The translations under genes were made by a program, and so were the position numbers. A stretch of 57,914 nucleotides of DNA, taken from a virus. Shown here piece by piece: positions 45,761 through 53,406 of this stretch. The stretch spans positions 1 through 57,914 of the IMG/VR virus record IMGVR_UViG_3300010160_004367. One strand, written 5' to 3'. Positions within the stretch are counted from its first letter, which is position 1. Each line of letters opens with the position of its first letter. A model generated the notes under the pieces. It worked only from the letters and a program-made list of their open reading frames with translations, was not told the origin of the DNA and made no database searches.

Positions 45761-47157
45761 TGAACAAAGGTGATGAGTCAATAGACAACAAAAGCAAGTT
45801 CCTTGGTGCTGCTGAACAAATGAAACAGAAACTAGGACCTGCTCTTTGTCTGGCCAAGTGGAAGCAGGTTAGCCTACATCTCACCACCGGACTCAACAAC
45901 TCATGCTACCATCCTCCATTGCATGCTATTGATGCAGACGCAATAAAAGTAGATCCCAGGGCATTACACAATACTGCACACAAAAAAGCTCAACGTGTGA
46001 TGATGTTGCACAACGAAAAACCTGCTGAGTGCTCCTACTGCTGGAACATGGAAAATGAAGGCAAGCTCAGTGACCGACACTATCGATCAGGCGAGCCCTG
46101 GGCTGCCATAGATTTTGAATCAATAAAAAACTCAACAGGAGAAGAAAATGTTATCCCCAGTTATGTTGAAGTTAATTTCAACCATGCTTGTAATCTCAAG
46201 TGTAGTTATTGTAGCCCTCAGTTTTCAAGCTCTTGGCAGGACGAAGTTGCAAGGCTTGGCGCTTACCCTACTAGCAGTGCTCATAATGCTCCTGAGCATT
46301 TTGTGGGCCAACGACGCCCCATACCCACAAGAGAACACAATCCCTACGTTGACGCCTTCTGGTCTTGGTGGCCCGAACTCTATCCGCACCTAGAACATTT
46401 CCGCATGACTGGTGGTGAGCCACTGCTGGATCGGAATACCTATCGTGTGTTTGACTATGTGTTGGAGAATCCCAGTCCACGATTGCATTTGAATGTCACA
46501 AGCAATTTCTCAGTGGATGAGAAGTCATGGCAAAAATATCTAGACTATGTCAAACGCATCTGTGATGGACGCATAGAACACTTCATGCAGTATGTGAGCT
46601 TAGACGGCTGGGGTGCTCAAGCAGAATACATGCGGCATGGTCTAGACTTTGACTTGTTGTGGGACCGAGTAAATCAATTCCTTACTGAAGTTCCCAACTA
46701 CTCAAGCCTGACATTTATTATCACAATGAACAATCTCAGCGTGACTAGTTTGGACAAACTGTTTGCTGGCATACTAGGACTACGCAAGGTATACAGCAAC
46801 ACCTATCAGCGTGTGTGGTTTGACACACCTGTGTTGCGTGAACCTGCCTGGCAGAGTTTGCAAATACTTCCTGAAAGTTATGCAGATCGATTAGAATTGT
46901 TGTGGGCATGGATGATACGTCAAATTGAAACAGAAGAAGCACCGTTCCGAGGATTCAAAGACTACGAACTGCACAGACTGGATCGTGACATTGCTTGGAT
47001 GAGATCAGCACAGTTGAAAGATCACAGTCGTGCAAAAGCAGACTTCTATCGCTTCTTCAGCGAACATGACCGACGTCGTAGCACAGATTTTTTAGCAACA
47101 TTTCCTGAAATGAAGTCATGGTGGGAGGAGTGCGCATACCATGCTAGGCAATCGTAA
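45760..47157 (+). CDS. Radical SAM protein, N-terminal twitch, subtype A
   Basis: A 465-residue protein. Auxiliary cysteines come first: C30 (LCLAKW), C49 (SCYHPPLH) and C91-x2-C94 (CSYCW). The radical-SAM triad is C144-x3-C148-x2-C151 (CNLKCSYC), GGEP is at 218-221, and the C-terminus has HDRRR...FPEMKSWW. Subtype A is defined here by C-x-x-KW and SC(H/Y)-H-x-P near the N-terminus instead of CxxPW and CC; it is shared with the genes at 49402, 50736 and 54607. Substrate unknown. A +1-frame ORF for a two-span membrane protein lies inside at 46148-46393. Start by TAATG overlap. Confidence 0.88.
   Translation: MNKGDESIDNKSKFLGAAEQMKQKLGPALCLAKWKQVSLHLTTGLNNSCYHPPLHAIDADAIKVDPRALHNTAHKKAQRVMMLHNEKPAECSYCWNMENEGKLSDRHYRSGEPWAAIDFESIKNSTGEENVIPSYVEVNFNHACNLKCSYCSPQFSSSWQDEVARLGAYPTSSAHNAPEHFVGQRRPIPTREHNPYVDAFWSWWPELYPHLEHFRMTGGEPLLDRNTYRVFDYVLENPSPRLHLNVTSNFSVDEKSWQKYLDYVKRICDGRIEHFMQYVSLDGWGAQAEYMRHGLDFDLLWDRVNQFLTEVPNYSSLTFIITMNNLSVTSLDKLFAGILGLRKVYSNTYQRVWFDTPVLREPAWQSLQILPESYADRLELLWAWMIRQIETEEAPFRGFKDYELHRLDRDIAWMRSAQLKDHSRAKADFYRFFSEHDRRRSTDFLATFPEMKSWWEECAYHARQS
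46137..46141 (+). promoter_or_regulatory. Internal ribosome binding site for nested ORF
   Basis: AGGAG, followed by six bases and the ATG at 46148, all inside the radical-SAM gene and in the +1 frame. It is a near-ideal Shine-Dalgarno arrangement where none is needed for the enclosing gene. Confidence 0.5.
46148..46393 (+). CDS. Possible nested gene: two-span membrane protein, holin-like
   Basis: An 81-residue +1-frame ORF inside the radical-SAM gene. It has a hydrophobic span at about 6-26, a short basic loop (GRTK at 30-33), a second span at 36-53, and a Pro-rich polar tail. Support: AGGAG six bases upstream, and in the enclosing frame about 30 of the first 51 overlapped codons end in T, against roughly a quarter to a third elsewhere in the gene (hand count). 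Against it: +1 frames of genes are often hydrophobic, and T-ending codons are partly a consequence of that. The plan recalls two-span holins, and no other holin was recognised in the window. Not proven; comparative data would decide. Confidence 0.4.
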   Translation: MLSPVMLKLISTMLVISSVVIVALSFQALGRTKLQGLALTLLAVLIMLLSILWANDAPYPQENTIPTLTPSGLGGPNSIRT

Positions 47158-48265
47158 AATCATTGTAGACACCTGGGCCGAAGTATGGGACCTGCTTGAG
47201 CCGTATGCGGATGGAAATTTTTGGCAATGGCCTGAACAACTGGAACCTGATGCTGTTTACATTGTAGGCCGCGTGGTATTCAACGACAACTGGAAAGCCA
47301 TAACAGATTGGGCAACACAACATCCAGGCAATGTTGTGTTTTCCAATCCTGCCGAAGGCAGTCAAACCATGTGGACTCAACTTCAACGATTGAGAATCAT
47401 GAACCATGTGCAAGATGGACGTATTGGATTGTTGGCATCTGGTGACCTAGAACCTGGCTATAACTATTGCAAAACAGATTGTTATTTTTCTCATATTGTA
47501 GAATATTTAGAAAATTTACGTGCGCACGAATTTTATTCGCAGGTATATCACAAAACACGCAAGCCTTATGACTTCTTATTCCTTAATGGTCGGTTGCGTC
47601 CACATCGCAAATATCTAATAGATACCATGCGTGATCGAAAGTTGTTGGATCGAGCACTGTGGACCAATTTGCAAAATCAAGTGGACATGAGGTGGTCAAG
47701 TCAGCTGCCAACCCAAGACTTAGAACCAATAAGACTATTGCCGCCTGAGTATGAAATTGAACCAGCAAGATCAAATTTAGAATTGGTTGGACCAAACACT
47801 GGATTTGTCAAGTATCAATTGTTCAACAATATTCAAGAAGGATGCACCTGGGGAGATGCGGTTATCAATCCTGCTGCCTATATTGACACTTATTTTAGTG
47901 TGGTTTCAGAAACCATATTTGACTATCCTTATACATTTCGCACAGAAAAGATTTGGAAACCCATGATCATGGGCCACCCATTTGTGGCAGCGGCCAATCG
48001 CGGTTTCTACAGAGATTTACACTCGGCAGGATTTGAAACATTTGGTAATCTGATTGATGAGAGTTTTGATCTAATAGATGATCCTCGAGATCGTGCTGAT
48101 AGAATCGTTGACGTTGTGGCAGATATATGTTATAATGGTGCTGCTGAGTTTTTGGCAGCTGCCAAGGCAGTTTGTAAGCATAACTATCAACAACTTCGTG
48201 AACACAATCGTCGTGAACGTGCAGAACTGCCCAATCGTCTGGCTCAATACATCAACAATATATGA
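47141..48265 (+). CDS. Glycosyltransferase-like protein (fucosyltransferase-type C-terminus)
   Basis: A 374-residue protein. The N-terminal half is unfamiliar. The C-terminal half has FLFLNGRLRPHRKYLID (145-161), VVSETIFDYPYTFRTEKIWK (254-273) and PMIMGHPFV, a pattern shared with glycosyltransferases whose donor-binding C-domain reads TEK-(I/L)-x-K-x5-G-x-PF. It is the only non-radical-SAM gene in the array and may supply or finish the glycan on which the array acts (inference). Start at 47141 overlaps the previous gene by 17 bases, with GGAGG upstream near 47125; end overlaps the next gene as ATGA. Confidence 0.72.
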   Translation: MLGNRKIIVDTWAEVWDLLEPYADGNFWQWPEQLEPDAVYIVGRVVFNDNWKAITDWATQHPGNVVFSNPAEGSQTMWTQLQRLRIMNHVQDGRIGLLASGDLEPGYNYCKTDCYFSHIVEYLENLRAHEFYSQVYHKTRKPYDFLFLNGRLRPHRKYLIDTMRDRKLLDRALWTNLQNQVDMRWSSQLPTQDLEPIRLLPPEYEIEPARSNLELVGPNTGFVKYQLFNNIQEGCTWGDAVINPAAYIDTYFSVVSETIFDYPYTFRTEKIWKPMIMGHPFVAAANRGFYRDLHSAGFETFGNLIDESFDLIDDPRDRADRIVDVVADICYNGAAEFLAAAKAVCKHNYQQLREHNRRERAELPNRLAQYINNI

Positions 48266-49389
48266 ATGCTCATTATTGCATTTTACCTTTTATTCATTTA
48301 CACATAAATGAAAAAGATCAAGTCAAGTTGTGCTGTTATTCAACTGCATTAACACAATACAATGCTGAGTTTGATTATGTAACCAATGAACATTATCAAC
48401 AAGTAAGAAGTCAGCTTCGGCAAGGCTTACCAGTAAGGCAATGCGAATCTTGCTACAAGATAGAACAAGCCGGCGGTGAAAGTTTTAGAATAAGAGACAC
48501 CGCAGAGTGGCAACAAAAATTAAAAATTCAAGATTTAGATACGTTTGAACCTCAACTGATCTATTATGACATACGCAATGACAACACTTGCAACTTGAGT
48601 TGTCGTATATGTCATCCTGGTGCAAGCAGTCAATTGGAAAAAGAATACAAAAAACTAAACTGGCCTATCAAACCGTCTTCAAGAAAACACAAACTAACCA
48701 AAATTGTTGATTTAGATACCATACAGCAATTACAGATTGCTGGTGGAGAGCCAACAATCATGCCTGAATTTAAAGAATTTTTAGAAAATGCCATTGCCCA
48801 AAATCGAACTGATATTGCATTAAAAATTATAACAAATGCTACCAACGTTAACTTGTCTTATCAAACTCTGTTAAATGCATTCTCTGACAAAGAATTCATA
48901 GTCAGCATAGACGGCTATGATTTAATCAATCGGTATATACGATGGCCGAGTGATTGGGAAACATTGATCACAAACATACACAGGTTGTATGAAATAACTG
49001 ACCGTGTGTCATTCAATGTCACAGTAAGCATGTGGAACGTTGGCAATCTAAGCAAACTGATTTTGTTTTTAGAAAAAGAATTCAACAACCCTTTGATATT
49101 TTTAAATGAAGCTGTGCCAAATGGCAGAGCAAACATAAGCCCATTTAATCGGCCAGACCAGGACATTGTGCTTGCTGACTTAGAAAAATTAAAAAATTGT
49201 GCATCGTATCAACTCGAAGATCATTTCAAAAACAAAGTGGATTACTTTTTATCAAAAATGAAAACTCGTACAGTTGACCTAAACTCGTTGAGAAAATTCT
49301 TTGATTACAATGATCAGTTGGATCAATCTCGAAATGTAAAACTGGAAGACTTTGTTCCCGAATTATATGCATGCAAGAGTTATCTGTAA
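48262..49389 (+). CDS. Radical SAM protein, N-terminal twitch, subtype B
   Basis: A 375-residue protein and one of the shortest of the array. Auxiliary cysteines are C6 (YCILPF), C24-C25 (KLCC) and C61-x2-C64 (CESCY). The radical-SAM triad is C110-x3-C114-x2-C117 (CNLSCRIC), GGEP is at 161-164, and the C-terminus has LDQSRNVKLEDFVPEL. Subtype B (CxxP(W/F)...CC) is shared with the genes at 5503, 52123, 53403 and 55998. A short IRNDNTCNLSC lead matches the usual strand before the cluster loop. Substrate unknown. ATGA overlap with the preceding transferase-like gene. Confidence 0.88.
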   Translation: MNAHYCILPFIHLHINEKDQVKLCCYSTALTQYNAEFDYVTNEHYQQVRSQLRQGLPVRQCESCYKIEQAGGESFRIRDTAEWQQKLKIQDLDTFEPQLIYYDIRNDNTCNLSCRICHPGASSQLEKEYKKLNWPIKPSSRKHKLTKIVDLDTIQQLQIAGGEPTIMPEFKEFLENAIAQNRTDIALKIITNATNVNLSYQTLLNAFSDKEFIVSIDGYDLINRYIRWPSDWETLITNIHRLYEITDRVSFNVTVSMWNVGNLSKLILFLEKEFNNPLIFLNEAVPNGRANISPFNRPDQDIVLADLEKLKNCASYQLEDHFKNKVDYFLSKMKTRTVDLNSLRKFFDYNDQLDQSRNVKLEDFVPELYACKSYL

Positions 49390-49401
49390 ATACAATCCCT
49401 T

Positions 49402-50739
49402 ATGAATGATTTAGAATTTAAACAACAGGTGTTAGATCCTGTGTCCTCAAGTTTTTGTGCAGCAAAATGGTATAACGCTACCATTTGGTTAGGAAGTGGG
49501 CAGACAACAAGTTGCCATCACCCGCCAGCTCATTTGATTGACGTTGATAAAGTCAATAACAACTCTAGGCTGCTGCACAATACTGACCAGAAGAAAGAAG
49601 ACCGGCGCAAAATGCTTGCAGGCGAACGTCCCGCAGGCTGTGAATACTGCTGGAAGATCGAAGACATGGGTCGCGATGCTGTGAGTGACCGTGTTTACAA
49701 ATCAAAAATTTATCCTATAGAGGCCCTACATGAAGCAGTCAAAACTCCCATCGAACATGATGTCAATCTTAGAACTCTCGAAATTAGTTTTGATCGCACT
49801 TGTCAATTTGCTTGTTCTTATTGCAATCCTGCTTTTAGTTCCACTTGGGTCAATGACATCCGCAAGCATGGACCTTATGTTGGACTTGTTAGCGATGGCA
49901 GGAACCATTTTACTCACACTCATGATAATAGTCAACTTTATAAATTCGGTGAGACTAATCCGTACGTGGACGCCTTCTTCGACTGGTGGGAACAAGACCT
50001 CCACAAGACCCTCCAAGAACTCCGCATAACTGGCGGCGAGCCCTTAATGTCGGGCTACACCTGGAAGCTGATTGAGTGGTTCAAAACCAACCAAGGACGT
50101 AGCAACACCCGGTTGGCAATCAACTCAAATCTTGGCATTGACATGGACAAGATGAAAGACTTTGCCATGGCAGTTCACGCACTGCCTGAAGTGGATCTAT
50201 ATACCTCAATGGAAGCCACATTTGGTCAAGCAGAATACATTCGTGACGGACTAGACTATGACCAATGGCTGAACAATGTGTTATTTTTGTTGGAAGGCCA
50301 ATTTGTCAGTGCAGTGCATGTGATGTGTACAATCAATGCACTGTGCTTGGATAGTCTTGTGGACCACCTTAACATGATGTTGAGTTTGAAACAACGTTAT
50401 GGGCGTGATCAACTTAACTTTACGTTGAACATCTTACGATTCCCCAGTTTCCAAAGTGCATTAGTGTTACCAGATCACATACGCAATCGTTATCGACTGC
50501 AACTTGAAGCCTGGTTGTTTCACAATCGTGAAAACCCTTGTTTGCATGAACACGAAGTTAATCACGTTCAGCGGCTGATTGATTACCTTGACACAGTAAA
50601 GACACCACATTCAGAAGCATTTGAACAACCTAAACTGTTGAATGATTTCAAACAGTTTTACACACAATATGATCAACGCAGAGACAAAATGTTTGCTAGA
50701 ACATTTCCTAATCTGGCAGAATGGTATAACACACTATGA
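49402..50739 (+). CDS. Radical SAM protein, N-terminal twitch, subtype A
   Basis: A 445-residue protein. C19 (FCAAKW), C38 (SCHHPPAH) and C80-x2-C83 (CEYCW) form the auxiliary set. The radical-SAM triad is C134-x3-C138-x2-C141 (CQFACSYC), GGEP is at 211-214, and the C-terminus has YDQRRDKMFARTFPNLAEWY. It is the closest relative of the next gene (50736), and the pair looks like a tandem duplication. The segment between the triad and NPYVDAFF is poorly conserved between paralogs, and here it encloses a +1-frame membrane ORF (49730-50029). A 12-base gap precedes it, the only gap within the array. Confidence 0.88.
   Translation: MNDLEFKQQVLDPVSSSFCAAKWYNATIWLGSGQTTSCHHPPAHLIDVDKVNNNSRLLHNTDQKKEDRRKMLAGERPAGCEYCWKIEDMGRDAVSDRVYKSKIYPIEALHEAVKTPIEHDVNLRTLEISFDRTCQFACSYCNPAFSSTWVNDIRKHGPYVGLVSDGRNHFTHTHDNSQLYKFGETNPYVDAFFDWWEQDLHKTLQELRITGGEPLMSGYTWKLIEWFKTNQGRSNTRLAINSNLGIDMDKMKDFAMAVHALPEVDLYTSMEATFGQAEYIRDGLDYDQWLNNVLFLLEGQFVSAVHVMCTINALCLDSLVDHLNMMLSLKQRYGRDQLNFTLNILRFPSFQSALVLPDHIRNRYRLQLEAWLFHNRENPCLHEHEVNHVQRLIDYLDTVKTPHSEAFEQPKLLNDFKQFYTQYDQRRDKMFARTFPNLAEWYNTL
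49730..50029 (+). CDS. Possible nested gene: two-span membrane protein
   Basis: A 99-residue +1-frame ORF inside the radical-SAM gene. Two strong hydrophobic spans lie at about 19-39 and 51-73, joined by a short polar loop (SMTSASMD), with a basic C-terminal tail (RLIRTW...K...R..K). This suggests both ends in the cytoplasm, as in class II holins. GAGG at 49720-49723 lies six bases before the ATG. In the enclosing frame about 40 of 66 codons over the spans end in T, against about 14 of 70 downstream (hand count). It begins just before the Cys triad and ends just before GGEP, the same place as the nested ORF at 46148. The +1-frame hydrophobic bias is the main alternative explanation. Confidence 0.4.
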   Translation: MKQSKLPSNMMSILELSKLVLIALVNLLVLIAILLLVPLGSMTSASMDLMLDLLAMAGTILLTLMIIVNFINSVRLIRTWTPSSTGGNKTSTRPSKNSA

Positions 50740-52142
50740 CTTTCCCTGCTGATCTTTCCAAAATAAAAGTATGGAAAGAGCAAACACTCGACAGCAAGAG
50801 CAAAAGTTTTTGTGGAGCAAAATGGTATCATTCTAGCATGTGGCTGTGGAGAGGATGGACAGCCAGCTGCCATCACAATCCTCCACATCAAATTGATCAA
50901 GCGGAAATTGCACAAACTCCCAGTGCATTGCACAATACATCGAAAAAAATCAATGAACGTGCAATGATGCAACGTGGCGAAAAACCCTTGGATTGCCAAT
51001 ATTGCTGGGCAATAGAAAACATCGATTCAGACATGTTAGCAGACAGAGTTTGGTATAGCAAAAGTATGTCAAGCAAAAGTTTGCAGGTGGCATTTGAAAA
51101 TTCACCTGAAACTCATGTGAATCCAACATATCTTGAGTTGGGGTTTGACAGCACATGTAATCTGGCATGCAGTTATTGTTGTCCTGACATCAGCAGTTCT
51201 TGGATGCGCGATATCAAACAAAATGGTGTGTATCAAAATATCATCACTGATGAACGTGAACATTATACTCGTGCTGGCAGTGTTGGGGACAACTACAGCT
51301 ACGGTGAAGAAAATCCCTATGCTGATGCATTTTTTAAATGGTGGGAAACAGATCTGCACCTCTCATTGAGGAACATACATATCACTGGCGGCGAGCCGTT
51401 GATGAGTGGACATTTTTGGAAATTTTTAGATTGGTTGGAACAGAACCCCAACAAAAGTCGTGCATCTATATCCATACAAACAAACTTGGCCTACGATTCA
51501 GACATGTTGAATAGATTCCTTGACAAGATCTCAACAATAAGAACGGGTTTTGCAATTTCCACTAGTATGGAATCCACAGGATCAAAAGCAGAATATGTTA
51601 GAGATGGTGTGAACTGGGAACAATGGTGTAAAAATATAAACATATTAACCAAGAACAAACGCATAAACCGTGTGGAGATTTTCTCCACAATGAGTGCAGT
51701 ATCATTAAACGGGTTTGTGGAATTTTTAACTTGGTTAGTAGAACAAAAGAAACAGATGGGCAAATCTTATTTTGATCTGTATATAAGTTATGTGAGATGG
51801 CCTACTTTTCAAAATGTAATGGTGCTGCCTGCAGAAATAAAAAAACAATACAGCAATGAGTTGCAATATTTTGTTGACAACAATCAACAATGGTTTTCGA
51901 CCAAAGAAATAAATTTTATAAACAGACTGATATCATATCTTGTCGACGTGCAATCTCCGCATAGTGGAAGCATAGTATCAGACGGAACATTAAATTTTGT
52001 TGATCAGCAATTTGCTCACAACACTTTATCAATGCAAAAAGATTTTAAAAGTTTTTTCTCTCAGTATGATCAGCGCAGAAATAAAAAATTTACTGCAACG
52101 TTTCCTAACCTAGAAGAATGGTATGACTCAATACAAGTATAA
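50736..52142 (+). CDS. Radical SAM protein, N-terminal twitch, subtype A
   Basis: A 468-residue protein, paralog of the gene before it. C26 (FCGAKW), C45 (SCHHNPPH) and C87-x2-C90 (CQYCW) form the auxiliary set. The radical-SAM triad is C141-x3-C145-x2-C148 (CNLACSYC), directly followed by another Cys at 149. GGEP is at 218-221, and the C-terminus is YDQRRNKKFTATFPNLEEWY. Shared phrases with 49402 include NPYADAFFKWWETDL. The matching +1 frame (51133-51369) is open and hydrophobic, but it opens with TTG, has no ATG near its start and no good ribosome site. It starts by an ATGA overlap and overlaps the next gene by 20 bases. Substrate unknown. Confidence 0.88.
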   Translation: MTFPADLSKIKVWKEQTLDSKSKSFCGAKWYHSSMWLWRGWTASCHHNPPHQIDQAEIAQTPSALHNTSKKINERAMMQRGEKPLDCQYCWAIENIDSDMLADRVWYSKSMSSKSLQVAFENSPETHVNPTYLELGFDSTCNLACSYCCPDISSSWMRDIKQNGVYQNIITDEREHYTRAGSVGDNYSYGEENPYADAFFKWWETDLHLSLRNIHITGGEPLMSGHFWKFLDWLEQNPNKSRASISIQTNLAYDSDMLNRFLDKISTIRTGFAISTSMESTGSKAEYVRDGVNWEQWCKNINILTKNKRINRVEIFSTMSAVSLNGFVEFLTWLVEQKKQMGKSYFDLYISYVRWPTFQNVMVLPAEIKKQYSNELQYFVDNNQQWFSTKEINFINRLISYLVDVQSPHSGSIVSDGTLNFVDQQFAHNTLSMQKDFKSFFSQYDQRRNKKFTATFPNLEEWYDSIQV

Positions 52143-53406
52143 CAGCAGTGATCTGGTGCGTCCCACAGAACTCACAGACCGTGAGCAATTTTTGTTGACT
52201 GAATCAAAAACATTTTGCATATATCCTTGGATACACTTGCATGCCTATCCCACAGGTGAAGCATATCCTTGTTGCCATGCTGAGATGGGTGTGGGACAAG
52301 TTGGTAATTGTCGTATCCAGCCGTTGGAAGAAATTTGGAACAATACCAAGCAACGACAGTTACGCATGGACATGCTGACCGAAACAGACAACTCCACTTG
52401 CGGTCGCTGTTACGAGCAAGAGAAATCAGGATTCTTCTCAGGACGTCAAAGCGCCAACAAGCATCATGGGCATCATGTTGCTCGGGTGCATAACACTGAA
52501 GACAACGGCCACTTGGAACAATTTGAAATGACCTACTGGGATATTCGTTTCTCAAACTTGTGCAATTTAAAATGTCGCAGTTGCGGGCATATCTTTTCAA
52601 GCCAATGGTATCAAGACCAAGCCAAGCTGGCAGGTGGCGACTGGAAGGATCGCAACACTGTGTTGAACTATGCAGGACGCACTGAAACGGATATGTGGGA
52701 ACAATTAGAACCGCACTTGGATTACGTGGAGCAAATTTACTTTGCTGGCGGCGAACCCTTGCTGATGGAAGAACACTATCGTATTTTGGAAGAACTTGTT
52801 CGACGCAAAATGTTCCATGTGCGATTGATTTACAACACAAACTTCACGCACACTGAACTCAAGGGCAAGAGTGTATTTGAATACTGGAAACTGTTTGACA
52901 GCGTGGCAGTGGGTGCAAGTTTGGATGCTTCCGGTGTGCGAGGAGAATATATTCGCAAAGGCACTGACTGGGCTGTGGTAGAACACAACCGTGTTGAAAT
53001 GCTGAAAATTTGTCCAGGCGTTGATTTTTACATTAGTCCTACCTTGAGTATTCTCAACGCACGCCACTTGCCTGAGTTTCATCGCAACTGGGTAGAACGC
53101 GGATTAATTCGACCACAGGACTTGAATGTAAATATATTACAAGATCCTGCACATTATAGAATTGATATTGCTACCAAAGAATACAAAGAAGAATTAAGCA
53201 CAAGGTATTTGAATCACATCATGTGGTTGCGTGATCAAGATCCACTGGGTCGCGCCACACAAGGGTTTGAATCAGCAATAACTTTTATGAACACCACAGA
53301 CAACACTCACTTGATAGATACGTTTTGGCGTAAAACACACGAGCTAGATAATATTAGACGAGAAAGCATTATGGATGTGATTCCAGAACTGGCAGCATTA
53401 AAATGA
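52123..53406 (+). CDS. Radical SAM protein, N-terminal twitch, subtype B
   Basis: A 427-residue protein. C32 (FCIYPWIHLH), C50-C51 (AYPCC) and C93-x2-C96 (CGRCY) are the auxiliary cysteines. The radical-SAM triad is C147-x3-C151-x2-C154 (CNLKCRSC), GGEP is at 209-212, and the C-terminus is LDNIRRESIMDVIPELAAL. It resembles 55998 in the WDIRFSNLCNLKCR / WDYRFSNLCNFKCR lead to the triad, so these two are likely sister copies. The 20-base overlap with the previous gene may reflect a somewhat later true start. Substrate unknown. Confidence 0.88.
   Translation: MTQYKYNSSDLVRPTELTDREQFLLTESKTFCIYPWIHLHAYPTGEAYPCCHAEMGVGQVGNCRIQPLEEIWNNTKQRQLRMDMLTETDNSTCGRCYEQEKSGFFSGRQSANKHHGHHVARVHNTEDNGHLEQFEMTYWDIRFSNLCNLKCRSCGHIFSSQWYQDQAKLAGGDWKDRNTVLNYAGRTETDMWEQLEPHLDYVEQIYFAGGEPLLMEEHYRILEELVRRKMFHVRLIYNTNFTHTELKGKSVFEYWKLFDSVAVGASLDASGVRGEYIRKGTDWAVVEHNRVEMLKICPGVDFYISPTLSILNARHLPEFHRNWVERGLIRPQDLNVNILQDPAHYRIDIATKEYKEELSTRYLNHIMWLRDQDPLGRATQGFESAITFMNTTDNTHLIDTFWRKTHELDNIRRESIMDVIPELAALK

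Noticed and set aside
48078-48311. 77-codon hydrophobic +1 frame across the end of the transferase-like gene
   Set aside because: No Shine-Dalgarno sequence near the ATG, irregular composition, and it runs into the start of the next gene; kept as a reminder that +1 frames here are often hydrophobic.
49391-49396. TACAAT as a promoter before the gene at 49402
   Set aside because: No -35 match at 16-18 bases and no extended -10; probably chance A/T-rich sequence.
49726-50016. 96-codon minus-strand frame opposite the nested ORF at 49730
   Set aside because: It looks moderately protein-like, but it is on the opposite strand within an all-plus operon, and openness on both strands here can follow from the same codon bias.
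52172-52840. 222-codon open frame on the minus strand
   Set aside because: Antisense to an intact radical-SAM gene, Cys/Arg/Ser-rich without recognisable structure.
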